Shown: piece by piece, positions 53,475 through 62,315 of the stretch
Layout: every line of letters starts with the position of its first letter
How positions within the stretch are numbered: position 1 is the first letter of the stretch
Source: Vibrio hepatarius
GTDB lineage: Bacteria > Pseudomonadota > Gammaproteobacteria > Enterobacterales > Vibrionaceae
Reading direction: 5' to 3'
Assembly (NCBI RefSeq): GCF_018860525.1
Contig: NZ_JAHKPM010000015.1
Span: 29,832 to 93,831, forward strand
Length of the DNA: 64,000 nt
Position numbers and translations under genes: made by a program
The notes under the pieces: model-generated
The model's input: the letters and a program-made list of their open reading frames with translations, nothing else
The model's database searches: none
Told to the model about the DNA's origin: nothing

Positions 53475-53957
53475 TTGACCAATAATGATATTTTACGCCG
53501 TGTACGTTATACATTTGATTTAAAAGATAATGTAATGACTGAGATTTTTTCTTTAGCTGATTTTAAGGTGACAGGTGAACAAGTCACTAGCTGGCTGAAA
53601 AAAGAAGAAGATGAATCGTTTGTCAAACTCAGTGACACAGAGTTAGCCATATTTCTCAACGGCTTAATCAATTTTAAGCGTGGTAAACGGGAAGGTGAGC
53701 AGCCTAAACCGGAAGAGAAGTTAAGTAATAATATCGTATTCCAAAAGTTACGTATTGCCTTGAACTTAAAAGCAGAAGATATCTTAGAAATCCTGAAACT
53801 GGTGGATTTTCGGTTAAGTAAGCATGAGCTGAGTGCTTTTTTTCGTAAGCCAGAGAACAAACACTACAGAGAGTGCAAAGACCAAGTTCTACGCAACTTT
53901 TTGTTAGGCCTTCAGTCTCATTTACGTCCAAATGGTGGTGAGGCTGAAGGACAATAA
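53475..53957 (+). CDS. DUF1456 protein (YehS-like)
   Basis: 160-residue cytoplasmic protein with two copies of the DUF1456 helical repeat: N-D-I-L-R-R-V-R-Y-T-F-D-L (residues 3-15) and N-I-V-F-Q-K-L-R-I-A-L-N-L (about 87-99), each followed by a D-F-[KR]-[VL] turn and a partly conserved helix. Function is unknown. The start is a TTG with AGGAAT upstream, and the resulting N-terminus MTNND matches the family. No partner genes are near. Confidence 0.88.
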   Translation: MTNNDILRRVRYTFDLKDNVMTEIFSLADFKVTGEQVTSWLKKEEDESFVKLSDTELAIFLNGLINFKRGKREGEQPKPEEKLSNNIVFQKLRIALNLKAEDILEILKLVDFRLSKHELSAFFRKPENKHYRECKDQVLRNFLLGLQSHLRPNGGEAEGQ

Positions 53958-54195
53958 AGGGCTAGAGTGTCTGTCGCTTAATGCTTGGGATCAGGCATCA
54001 CACATAAGGCCATCTGTGGTCATTGACTTACATGACAGCCATTTTCCTTACGTAGGTATCAATAGCGCGGCGTCGTTCGGTTTCTTTGCTTAAGACGTTG
54101 CTGTTATTATTGTTGCGTGTAAGAGGGGCTTTAATTTCTCACTTCAACACCAGTTTGACTATCGAGTGCCCTTGTTCATCTTACTTCAAGGGCTT

Positions 54196-54930
54196 TCACC
54201 TTATACCATACAGCATATTCAGAGCTTCTAACTTCCCTTTCGCGTGATTTTTAAAGTAGTTATTGAGAATTAAGACAATCTTTTCAGCCTCAGGGTGATC
54301 TTTTCTAACTGCGGCATGAAGGGGGGTGGAGTCAAAATGGGTTTTACTGAAGTAAAGCTTACCTTTTGGTATTTTCATTCCGCGAGCGATCCACTTACCA
54401 ACAGATTCATCGGCCAAAATAACATCGGCTTTGTTGGCAAGTAAATACCGGAGGCTATTAGGTAAGTCTAGGGTGTTGATCACTGTCATATCTTTATATT
54501 GGCGCAAATCGTTGGCGTAGGCATAGTCATTGATTAACGCTACTCTTAGCCCCTTTAAACTGTCGAGTGACTCATACTCAAATTGAGACTCGCTAAGAGA
54601 AATGAAAATTACATTATTATGCGTATAGGGCTCAGTGTATAAGAGAAACTTTGCTCTTTCCTCAGTTTTCCAAAGGGAAATAATCACATCACTTTGACCA
54701 GACTTGGTTTCTTTAAGTACCCTAGTCCACGGCTTCACCGCGTATTCAAGATCGTAACCAGCAGAGATTAAAGCATCGGCAACAATATCATGGGCGATCC
54801 CACTGCCTTGCACAGAGTTCATAATGTAGGGTGGCCATAAATCTTGCGACATTTTCAAGGTCGCAGCCGATGTTAACTGGCTCGCAAGCAGCAGTAACAA
54901 TGGGCCTAAATATGATAGTGTTATCTTCAT
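54196..54930 (-). CDS. Solitary periplasmic amino-acid-type binding protein
   Basis: 244 residues from the ATG at 54930, which has GGAGGAG upstream and begins a clean signal peptide (cleavage near T-S-A-A); the frame is open upstream to 54969. SBP family 3 features: D-L-W-P-P-Y-I-M at the first strand, G-S-G-I-A-H-D-I-V-A-D-A-L, Y-A-V-K-P-W-T-R-V-L and S-D-V-I-I-S-L-W-K-T-E-E-R-A. No ABC partners lie nearby, as for the gene at 19996. Confidence 0.85.
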   Translation of the reverse strand: MKITLSYLGPLLLLLASQLTSAATLKMSQDLWPPYIMNSVQGSGIAHDIVADALISAGYDLEYAVKPWTRVLKETKSGQSDVIISLWKTEERAKFLLYTEPYTHNNVIFISLSESQFEYESLDSLKGLRVALINDYAYANDLRQYKDMTVINTLDLPNSLRYLLANKADVILADESVGKWIARGMKIPKGKLYFSKTHFDSTPLHAAVRKDHPEAEKIVLILNNYFKNHAKGKLEALNMLYGIR

Positions 54931-54969
54931 CCTAAAACTCCTCCAGCGACTTATTTCAGTCCATAACAA

Positions 54970-55302
54970 ATATTTAACCCTACCTTTGCAGAATAGCGTA
55001 TATCTAGCGGCTTACCTATGCATTTGCGCTTTGTCTGGGGGGATGGACATAGATAAAGAGGAGTAAATAGTGTGTTTGGCTTAGTAAGCACATACTTTTG
55101 TGTGATTCATACTTAATCTATAACACGATTTTTTGGTAAATATACCAAATGTTTTTTAGCTGAAGGTTTTTGCTTTTATCTCAGTTCGCCACATAAATGC
55201 CGCACTTGAGGATTATGAATTGACAACATTGGAAAACCCTAAATAATCGAGAAAGAGTGAGTTAAAACTCACTCTTTGATAGAAGAATTAAGGACAAATA
55301 AA
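54970..55302. other. Intergenic region with one terminator, no gene
   Basis: About 330 bp between the binding-protein gene and the small exported protein. It contains the terminator at 55252-55277. No additional ORF or RNA gene was recognised. Confidence 0.5.
55252..55277 (-). terminator. Intrinsic terminator of the 55303-55611 gene
   Basis: Perfect 10-bp stem AAAGAGTGAG / CTCACTCTTT with a 6-nt loop, 26 bases after the stop codon on the minus strand, and T-rich on that side. Confidence 0.85.
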
Positions 55303-55611
55303 TTAATACTTCGCTTTACACATTGCCAAAATCGCTGTAGCCATTTGCTCAGAGCTTGGTAATTCAGCACCCATAGATTCATAGCCTATCCCTTGTAGTT
55401 CCATATTCATACTTTGGAATAAAGAATTAAGTGCGTTTCTTCTCTCTGGGTTACGAAGCTCTTCAAGTGATGCAACCGCACAACCGCGCATATCTAATGT
55501 CGCTGCTCTTTCGATCAGTTGATTTTCTTGATCTGTCAATGCAGCAGTATTAGCCACTGCACCAGTTGAAGCGAGAAGAAGAGTAGCTAGTAGCGTTGTT
55601 GTCATTTTCAT
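55303..55611 (-). CDS. Small exported protein
   Basis: 102-residue protein with a clear signal peptide (cleavage after A-V-A near residue 20). The mature part is helical with two Cys (R-G-C-A-V and A-M-C-K) that could form a disulphide. AAGG precedes the ATG, and a terminator follows. No family recognised; a periplasmic or secreted role is likely. Confidence 0.65.
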   Translation of the reverse strand: MKMTTTLLATLLLASTGAVANTAALTDQENQLIERAATLDMRGCAVASLEELRNPERRNALNSLFQSMNMELQGIGYESMGAELPSSEQMATAILAMCKAKY

Positions 55612-55794
55612 AGTCTTAAACCTTGTTTCATTGTGAGTTAAATTGATAAAATAAACTATTGATTTAATTGAACTTAATTGAATAATTAGTCAAATTCAGA
55701 ATAGCTATAAATGAAAATCATGGACAAAAACTCTGAGATATTATGCGAAAGATGTGAGTTATGATGCGGCGAAAAGCAACCATTAAGATTGTAA

Positions 55795-55977
55795 GTGAAG
55801 TTATTTGTGATGTGCTTGGCTGTGAGTGATTCAAACTACCATGTTGCGAAATACGTAGCGGATAGACTGATAGATACAGACATGCCTGTTTTAACGGATT
55901 TCAGCAAAAGCTCAGTGGGAAGAAAAATGAAGCGCTTCCATAAAAAGAAGATCCCTTTTGTTATTACTCTAGCGTAA
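55795..55977 (+). CDS. Short ORF resembling an aminoacyl-tRNA synthetase anticodon-binding domain fragment
   Basis: 60 codons from a GTG. The pattern A-K-Y-V-A-D-R-L...V-L-T-D-F-S-K-S-S-V-G-R-K-M-K-R...K-K-I-P-F-V-I-T resembles the core of the HGTP anticodon-binding domain of His/Thr/Pro/Gly-tRNA synthetases. No upstream catalytic part exists: a stop codon immediately precedes. It is either a relic or a stand-alone mini-domain. Alternative: chance ORF. Confidence 0.3.
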   Translation: MKLFVMCLAVSDSNYHVAKYVADRLIDTDMPVLTDFSKSSVGRKMKRFHKKKIPFVITLA

Positions 55978-56063
55978 TATCACCTTGTTTTTCAGAAAGG
56001 TAATACGCGTTTGTCCCCCTCACCAGCCAAATTATAGCTAGTACTGATTAAAATCAGTATTTC

Positions 56064-57014
56064 TCAATCTTCATTTTTATAAAAACAATTGTCGGAATTC
56101 GCGGTATTTTCTATAGGACAGGATTCCATATAAGGGTCATGAGGTACGCAGAAGGTATAAGCGCCATCTGTTTCTGCACGAGTACCTTTCTCCCAATCAT
56201 AAGACCAATTATTGTACACAGCATATCGACTTCCTGGTTCGTTACTCTCTGCACTCCACACATACCGCTCATGCATGGGCTCTTGATCTGCAGGCTTGGT
56301 ATTTTTGTCATTAAGATAATCGATGATGATTTGATAGGGTGGGAGCTCCCAACCACTATTAGCGCAGCGTCCAGAAGCTTTAGAAAAATCTTCCCAATCA
56401 ACGTAATACTCGTAGGCTCCATTTAGGAGAAAGTACTCGCTACATACCCACACTAAAGCACCATGAGAATTGATTTGCGAGCATTGCTTCTTTTTAACAT
56501 TAGAATATGAGTTAGTAGACCATGTTTCCGAAAAGTAATCCGATGGCGGGATATAGGCATCATAATCTATCATAGAGCCAACCTTGTCACCTGGCGCCCA
56601 TGACTTTCCGGTTTCGTCGGTACAGGCTTTATTAACTGTGTGGGTAACTTCGACATGTGGCATGGGTAGTCCAGCGACACTGATCTGTTTGATATGCGTA
56701 GTTGTTGAGTTATCAACGGCAGCGCATTTTCCAAACCAACTAAAATCACCGCTCCAACTTCCTTTTATCGTCCAGCCTTTAGAGAAAGTGCCCATATAGC
56801 AATCGTCGCAGCCAATTTCTGGCTTTTTATCCAAGAAGTCACAGGTAAAATTACCTGGCGTACTCCATGAATTGCATGAGAGGCGCGTAGACGTTTGAGA
56901 AGGCTCCGATGGTTGTTCTGCAAGGCTCTGCGATTCATTCGCATTGGCTGTGGTAATAGACTGAGCAAGAATCAAAGATGCCCATAGCAAAGTAAAAAAT
57001 CGACTGGTTTTCAT
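56064..57014 (-). CDS. Exported Cys-rich protein with DUF1566-like C-terminus
   Basis: 316-residue protein with a signal peptide (cleavage near A-N-A-N, residue 26). The mature form has about 14 Cys and many Trp. Residues about 45-110 hold C-N-S-W-S-T-P-G-N-F-T-C-D and I-G-C-D-D-C-Y-M-G. The last 110 residues (W-E-D-F-S-K-A-S-G-R-C-A, Y-V-W-S-A-E-S-N, A-Y-T-F-C-V-P-H) have the look of the Lcl/DUF1566 C-terminal fold, a lectin-like domain. It is probably secreted or surface exposed. No partner is evident. Confidence 0.65.
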   Translation of the reverse strand: MKTSRFFTLLWASLILAQSITTANANESQSLAEQPSEPSQTSTRLSCNSWSTPGNFTCDFLDKKPEIGCDDCYMGTFSKGWTIKGSWSGDFSWFGKCAAVDNSTTTHIKQISVAGLPMPHVEVTHTVNKACTDETGKSWAPGDKVGSMIDYDAYIPPSDYFSETWSTNSYSNVKKKQCSQINSHGALVWVCSEYFLLNGAYEYYVDWEDFSKASGRCANSGWELPPYQIIIDYLNDKNTKPADQEPMHERYVWSAESNEPGSRYAVYNNWSYDWEKGTRAETDGAYTFCVPHDPYMESCPIENTANSDNCFYKNED

Positions 57015-57526
57015 ATCTTACCACCTACCAAATTCGCCTAACACAACTGACTTTTGGCGACTCAAACAATGTTCAATGTTTTGCGAAACACCGAATAATG
57101 ACATGTTAACAATATTCTAAACTACATTAATTGAGTTAATAATCAATAAAAATTTAGCATGTATTGGTATGGAGTAAAACTCTATATGGGGTGTATATTT
57201 ATGTTTCCCATGAATCTTAACTTTATTCACTGATGTGGTGATGGGACTCACTATGCAAGTCTGTACCTTGTTTAAAATCCGTCACTTTTACGGCTAATCG
57301 TATCATCTAAAGTCAATATTATCAGTGACTTGCTTTTTTATCGTATTCCATGTTCTTGATCAACTCACATGTACTTATATGCGTTTAGGTTGTTATTTGT
57401 GGGGAGTATGATGACTGCCAGTGGTAGAAATTGTTGTACTGGCGATGACTTTATTTGGGGCAGGTTTTCGTTAGTTAGCCACGTAATAATGAGTTCCATA
57501 AAAACGTTGAATAAAGGAAATCGACC
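57015..57526. other. 512-bp divergent intergenic region
   Basis: Separates the minus-strand Cys-rich protein from the metallopeptidase. It is AT rich, holds the 18-bp element at 57345 that recurs before the 59196 gene, and otherwise shows no gene. Confidence 0.5.
57345..57362 (+). repeat. 18-bp element, copy 1
   Basis: ATTCCATGTTCTTGATCA, identical to 59005-59022. It lies 182 bp before the metallopeptidase start. Flanks also share a weaker likeness (a G-rich GAGTATGATG and GAAGTATGGTG about 45-50 bp further on). Confidence 0.75.
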
Positions 57527-58780
57527 ATGGTAACCGATGCAGTAGAAACCAGAGAATCTGAACAACCAGCTGTAGAATTACATTCTGAGAAAGTTGGACT
57601 GTCATTTTATGATTACAGTTCAAATGGTTGGCAAGACTCCCCTTTGACCATCAGTACTGACGATAATGTCGGGGCACTGAATAGTGACGGGTATTATAAG
57701 GTCAGCAAGTTAAGGCTGAAGTATATGTTAAGAATTCATATCTCCAAAGCTGGAAAGGAGCAGATAGGCAAAGCAGGTAGTACTGTTATTGATTACATCA
57801 AGAATCATCTAACTTTACGCGTTCACTATGGTGAGCGTAGTGTCGTCGCTGATAACTACACTCTAGAAAATGACACGGGAAAGATAGCCTTTAGTTTCGC
57901 GAATAGATTGTCACCTTCTCCAGCTACATTTAGCGATATTGTTTCAAACGAAGTGGTTAGTGAAGAGAGACAAAGTGGTCACGATCGGGATTATTACTAT
58001 TACCTTTCTTTTGATATTTCTGCGCAGCCTGACCACAATTTTGAAATAGGTAGTAGCCTTTCGACAGCTAAACCTATTTGGTTCGCCATGGAGGATATAG
58101 CCAATAATTTCTTCTCGGCAATAAACATAGAGCCGATCCACTTCTTTTATAACGACCATTCTAACGCAGAAGTAAGCGCTAGTAATCAGAGAGACGTTGT
58201 CACAAATCAGAACTTTGTCGTTTTTTCAAAAGAGCTTGAAACGTATCCAAGAGGCCCAAACCAGTCAGGAAGACTTCAGCTAGGTCAGAAGAACTATTAT
58301 GGTTTTGACCCTTCTTTTACCAATCTCAGTGGTTGGACGCAAAATGATATCAATCTCGAAACGACAGAGGTAACCACTCAGCTCAACCTATTGGCTAAAG
58401 CGTTAGTCGATGCAGGATATGAGGGTACAAGCTTTGAGTACACGAGTGATTTAAGCAAGCCTAAGCTGGTTTTCAAACGAGATCCTAACCAAGCATCACA
58501 AGGTGCATACACCATCTTCCAGAATGGGAGAAATGAATTTATCACCAATACCGGTAGGCTGTTTACTTGGAACCACAGTTACCATGTGGTGATACATGAA
58601 GCATTACACGCATTTGGTCTGCGACACCAAAGTAATCAGGTTCAGTCGATAATGAACTATAACAGCCTGCCTAATGGTGGCCTGATATCGTACCAGGATA
58701 ATGACGCTTTTTCAGATTTAGATAAGCTGATGATAGATAAGCTTTATCAATCAACCCATCCAGCAGCAAGCACTGATTAA
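57527..58780 (+). CDS. Metzincin zinc metallopeptidase without signal peptide
   Basis: 417-residue protein. The zinc site is H357-E-A-L-H361-A-F-G-L-R-H367, the HExxHxxGxxH motif of metzincins, and the Met-turn is M376 in S-I-M-N-Y. This places it in the matrixin/serralysin-like clan MA(M). The N-terminal 230 residues are beta-rich and unassigned. There is no signal peptide and no RTX repeats, so the export route, if any, is not apparent. A leaderless effector is possible. The ribosome site AAAGGAAA precedes the ATG. Confidence 0.8.
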   Translation: MVTDAVETRESEQPAVELHSEKVGLSFYDYSSNGWQDSPLTISTDDNVGALNSDGYYKVSKLRLKYMLRIHISKAGKEQIGKAGSTVIDYIKNHLTLRVHYGERSVVADNYTLENDTGKIAFSFANRLSPSPATFSDIVSNEVVSEERQSGHDRDYYYYLSFDISAQPDHNFEIGSSLSTAKPIWFAMEDIANNFFSAINIEPIHFFYNDHSNAEVSASNQRDVVTNQNFVVFSKELETYPRGPNQSGRLQLGQKNYYGFDPSFTNLSGWTQNDINLETTEVTTQLNLLAKALVDAGYEGTSFEYTSDLSKPKLVFKRDPNQASQGAYTIFQNGRNEFITNTGRLFTWNHSYHVVIHEALHAFGLRHQSNQVQSIMNYNSLPNGGLISYQDNDAFSDLDKLMIDKLYQSTHPAASTD

Positions 58781-59195
58781 AGCGCCGTTGAGTTCTCAGA
58801 TGAGCTGGTCAATTACTCTAAGTAAAAGACAATACAGTAGTTGGCGCAGCTCATTGAGCTGAAAAGGTTCAATCGCATAAGGATATTTGTCCTCTCCTTA
58901 CAAGATATTCCTTCTAAATACTTAAAGAATACCTAGAGCACAGTAACTCTCTCGGCTAAGTCCTGCTCTAAGGTTAGAATCGTCAATTACTTTATTTTTA
59001 GCCCATTCCATGTTCTTGATCAGTTTATGCGCCCAAATGTGCATTCGATTTTTTATTTAAAGGAAGTATGGTGTATATGCTTTGGTTTTAGTGCTTGATG
59101 GTGGTTTGGTTAAAGTTTAGGTAATTGGAAGAGCGAGACTGCCCGTTATTTAGAATGTTAAGCAACAAAATTAATCAATAAGGCTAGATATTATA
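58781..59195. other. 415-bp intergenic region with repeated element
   Basis: No gene recognised. It contains the second copy of the 18-bp element (59005-59022) and a short perfect dyad (CAGCTC att GAGCTG near 58850). Confidence 0.5.
59005..59022 (+). repeat. 18-bp element, copy 2
   Basis: Exact copy of 57345-57362, placed 191 bp before the start at 59196, nearly the same distance as copy 1 from its gene. Confidence 0.75.
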
Positions 59196-60119
59196 ATGAA
59201 AGATAAACAAGATGTTTTCGGCAAAGCAAAGTTTGATGTTGAACATGCTTTAGATATGTATGCGAACAGCTTTTTTACACTTCCGGCTGAATTTATATAT
59301 GAAAAACAGGCTTTAGAACAATATAAAGATATTATTTCTCGTTGTCATATTTACATAATAGGTTTTCTACCCCAAATTGATTTTGATGGTGCAGAACAGG
59401 TTGAAAGAAATCTGAAGCTCAAATTCATAGTTATTGGCGAACAGATCGAATTAGAATTTCCTTTGCCTGAAGGGCTCAATTTAAAAGTTGAGGATGGTTG
59501 CTATCTGTTGGAGCAAGATGGTGACCCTGCCAAGCGAGGTTGGTGGAATGGATTGGAAATGCAAAAGATGGTTTGTGATTATGGAAAAGAGATCCAATTT
59601 GACATCAAATATATCGGGCAAGCATATGGTTCTGATGGTAAGAGAAATGCTCTTGATAGACTCTTAAAACATGAGACCCTTCAGAAAATTTCTTTGAAAG
59701 GTGTTCCTGATGGTTACCGCCTATCGCTTCTTTTATTGGAGGTGCAGCCAGATAATAGGCTTGTATCGGTATTCAATCCGTTTGCGCAAGAGAACGACGA
59801 GAACGGTGAGCGAATTCGAGCTGGCTTAGATAAGCTGAGAAATACGACGGAAGCCGAACGAATCTCTCTGTATGAAGCTGCACTTATTCGCTACTTTTCC
59901 CCAGAATTCAACAAAGAATTTAAGAACAGCTTCCCATCAACGAACCTTAAATTGCTTCAAGATTGCTATGAAAAAGACTTCTCTGCGGTTATAGCTCAAA
60001 TTTGTATTGATGAACTACCTTTTAGGTTATGCTCAGAATTGGTGGAACCTAAGGTTTACCATATATCTAAGCACCCTTTACACAAAGCAGAAGATCGAGA
60101 CGCATTCTTCTGTAAGTGA
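59196..60119 (+). CDS. Hypothetical protein with GIY-YIG-like domain
   Basis: 307-residue soluble protein. Residues about 135-250 follow the GIY-YIG pattern: I-K-Y-I-G-Q-A-Y-G, then R-N-A-L-D-R-L-L-K-H-E-T-L-Q-K-I, a strand pair (L-L-L-L-E-V), and E-A-A-L-I-R-Y-F-S-P-E-F-N-K. The Arg and Glu expected for catalysis are present. The N-terminal half is unassigned. Nuclease activity is therefore possible, for instance in defence or DNA processing, but unproven. It shares an upstream element with the metallopeptidase gene. Confidence 0.6.
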   Translation: MKDKQDVFGKAKFDVEHALDMYANSFFTLPAEFIYEKQALEQYKDIISRCHIYIIGFLPQIDFDGAEQVERNLKLKFIVIGEQIELEFPLPEGLNLKVEDGCYLLEQDGDPAKRGWWNGLEMQKMVCDYGKEIQFDIKYIGQAYGSDGKRNALDRLLKHETLQKISLKGVPDGYRLSLLLLEVQPDNRLVSVFNPFAQENDENGERIRAGLDKLRNTTEAERISLYEAALIRYFSPEFNKEFKNSFPSTNLKLLQDCYEKDFSAVIAQICIDELPFRLCSELVEPKVYHISKHPLHKAEDRDAFFCK

Positions 60120-60146
60120 GTAGTTGTCGGCTAACAAAACACTATA

Positions 60147-60170
60147 GCGCCAATCTTTAATTTTTGGCGC
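60147..60170. terminator. Hairpin after the GIY-YIG-like gene
   Basis: GCGCCAA / TTGGCGC, 7-bp stem with a 10-nt loop, 27 bases after the stop. No T-run follows, so confidence is limited. Confidence 0.4.
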
Positions 60171-60394
60171 CGCTTAACCCTCTTCGTAAAATCAATGCTT
60201 TACATTTTAAATATTCTTGTAACGCAATCTCCAAAATACCCCTTCTAGTACGATGTATTTCAGGCTGGGAAAGGCCTGAGTGCTACAAAAAGGCCACTCA
60301 ATGCTGATCTAGCTTCCCCACTTGATACAAACTAACTGACTATTTATATATTTTTTATGAATTATTAACCAAAAAATGATACCTATGCCACACT

Positions 60395-60421
60395 ATTGTT
60401 AATATTGTTAATATTGTTAAT
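60395..60421 (+). repeat. Three tandem 9-bp repeats upstream of aerolysin
   Basis: ATTGTTAAT repeated three times without interruption, 68 bp before the aerolysin start. It could alter promoter spacing or be a regulator site. The rest of the 370-bp gap before aerolysin contains no other gene. Confidence 0.7.
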
Positions 60422-60489
60422 TTATTTGTTTACTATTGATTCGACTTATGTGATCACTATTGACTGAATTAACAGTAGGAGTGTGAGCT

Positions 60490-61962
60490 ATGAGAATATC
60501 CAATACTTTTAAAGTTTTGATTCCATCCGTGCTTATTTCCGTTTTGTCTGCAGGTGCGCAAGCTAAGATTTATCCTGACCAGTTGGTTACTGACCAACTA
60601 GGTGAAGATGTCTGCCGTACAGGCTACCGCCCGATAGACCGCTTAGAAGCAAATGCACAAAAGGACTACATTGTTTCTCGCATGGGTCAGTGGCAAATTA
60701 CTGGGTTAAAAGATGACTGGGTGATCATGGGACCTGGTTATCACGGTCGAATCAAGCAGGATACTCCCAATAGTACCACTTGGTGTTACCCTGTTAATGC
60801 GGTGTCTGAAATTACCACTATGCCTAAGGCATCCATTCCTGAAGGCGATGAGGTAGACATTCAGTATGCGCTGGTAACTGATCACGCTAACTTTGTGCGT
60901 CCATTGAGTTATCTTGCTCATTACCTTGGTTATGCTTGGGTTAGTGGCAACCATAGCCAATTTGTCGGCGAAGATATGGATGTCAGACGTGAAGGCGACG
61001 GTTGGGTGATTCAAGGCAATAAGGATGGCTCGTGCGACGGCTACCGCTGTGATGAGAAAAGCAAAATCACAATCAATAATTTTGCGTATACTCTCAACGA
61101 TAGCGACTTCTCCCACGGTGACATAACCGAATCTGATCGCCAGCTGGTAAAAACCGTGACTGCGATTGCTCGTAATAGAAGTGACATTCCACAGCAGGTG
61201 GTGGTAGATCTGTCATTGAATGAGTCAACCAATTGGTCTAAAACTGACACTTATGGTTTTGCTCAATCGGTGTCCACAGAAAATGAACTTATGTGGCCTT
61301 TGGTTGGCAAGACTAAGATTTCGATTTCACTTGAAGCTAATCAAAGTTTCGCCAAGACTAATGGCGGCTCGACTAGCGAACAAGTGGCGCTCCAAGCAAG
61401 ACCAACCGTGCCTGCTAATTCTGAGCTCCCGATTCGTGTCGAACTTTATCGCTCGAGTATTTCTTATCCATACAGCTTTGGTGCGGATATAAGCTATGAT
61501 GTTGAATTTGATGGGTTTTTACGCTGGAGTGGCAACGCTTGGCATTCTCACCCAGACGACCGTCCTAACGTAAAACACACTTTTACTATGGGACGTGGGA
61601 GCAATGAATCAGCAGATATTCGTTATCAATGGGACCACCGTTATATTCCGGGTGAAGTCAAATGGTGGGATTGGAGCTGGGCTATCACTGAAAATGGCTT
61701 AGAGAATATGCAAACTGTGACGGGAGAGAGCCTACGTCCATTTTACTCTCGTGTTTCTGGTGATTTTAACGCGGAATCACAATTTGCTGGTACGATAGAA
61801 ATTGGTCAAGCCACACCGATAAGTAACCGTACCAAACGCTCTACTGAAGCTCTGGTTAGTGAACAAATTGGTGATATAGAAATCACAACCAACTTTGATT
61901 CACAAGAACTTGAGGCACTTGGCTTTGATGATGCTCATCTGACTATCACACCAGCCGAATAA
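60490..61962 (+). CDS. aerA: Aerolysin-family pore-forming toxin precursor
   Basis: 490-residue preprotoxin with a signal peptide (cleavage after A-Q-A at residue 25). It follows Aeromonas aerolysin along its whole length: I-Y-P-D-Q-L near the mature start, G-Q-W-Q-I-T-G-L and W-V-I-M-G-P-G-Y in lobe 1, L-A-H-Y-L-G-Y-A-W-V-S-G-N-H-S-Q in the glycan-binding domain 2, the C-D-G-Y-R-C loop, N-W-S-K-T-x-T-Y-G at the pre-stem, and R-Y-I-P-G-E-V-K-W-W-D-W. A dibasic activation site (N-R-T-K-R-S, about residues 446-451) precedes the C-terminal propeptide. Function: secreted, binds GPI-anchored glycoproteins, is cut, and forms heptameric pores. A terminator follows. Confidence 0.96.
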   Translation: MRISNTFKVLIPSVLISVLSAGAQAKIYPDQLVTDQLGEDVCRTGYRPIDRLEANAQKDYIVSRMGQWQITGLKDDWVIMGPGYHGRIKQDTPNSTTWCYPVNAVSEITTMPKASIPEGDEVDIQYALVTDHANFVRPLSYLAHYLGYAWVSGNHSQFVGEDMDVRREGDGWVIQGNKDGSCDGYRCDEKSKITINNFAYTLNDSDFSHGDITESDRQLVKTVTAIARNRSDIPQQVVVDLSLNESTNWSKTDTYGFAQSVSTENELMWPLVGKTKISISLEANQSFAKTNGGSTSEQVALQARPTVPANSELPIRVELYRSSISYPYSFGADISYDVEFDGFLRWSGNAWHSHPDDRPNVKHTFTMGRGSNESADIRYQWDHRYIPGEVKWWDWSWAITENGLENMQTVTGESLRPFYSRVSGDFNAESQFAGTIEIGQATPISNRTKRSTEALVSEQIGDIEITTNFDSQELEALGFDDAHLTITPAE

Positions 61963-61987
61963 TTTGCTTACAGCAATCAAAACTAAA

Positions 61988-62021
61988 AAAGGCGAACCAA
62001 TCGGTTTGCCTTTGATTTTTT
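61988..62021 (+). terminator. Intrinsic terminator after aerolysin
   Basis: 11-bp stem AAAGGCGAACC / GGTTTGCCTTT (one G-U pair) with AATC loop and a T-rich tail. The remaining 295 bp before the NRPS gene presumably carries its promoter; no Fur-box-like palindrome was recognised. Confidence 0.9.
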
Positions 62022-62315
62022 ATACTCTTTAAAAATAACCAAATTGAAAACTTCAGCGTTTCATTCCGTATTGCGAGGTTAAACGCGAGGTAGAAGATTC
62101 TGTTGCTAGGATTTCTCAAAGCGTATTTACTCGCTACTTAATTAATTTCACTTATTGTCCTAAAGCAAGTTCCATAATTTATTATTGCTTGTTGTTTCTT
62201 GTTGCTACAACACCTTGATTTTTTAACAATCCCTGCCTGACATCAAGTCGACTGTAATAAAAATAACACATGTAAAACTGAACTTTATATCAAGCGCTTT
62301 AAAGGAGTAAACGCT

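Noticed and set aside
54010..54130. Minus-strand stretch reading E-I-K-A-P-L-T-R...R-R-R-A-I-D-T-Y-V-R-K-M-A-V-M
   Set aside because: About 36 codons that look protein-like, but a stop codon immediately precedes and no start codon is available; possibly a decayed 3' end, too weak to annotate.
60430..60470. CRP-like half site (TGTGATCAC) before aerolysin
   Set aside because: The second half (TCACA at the correct spacing) is missing, so a CRP site cannot be supported.
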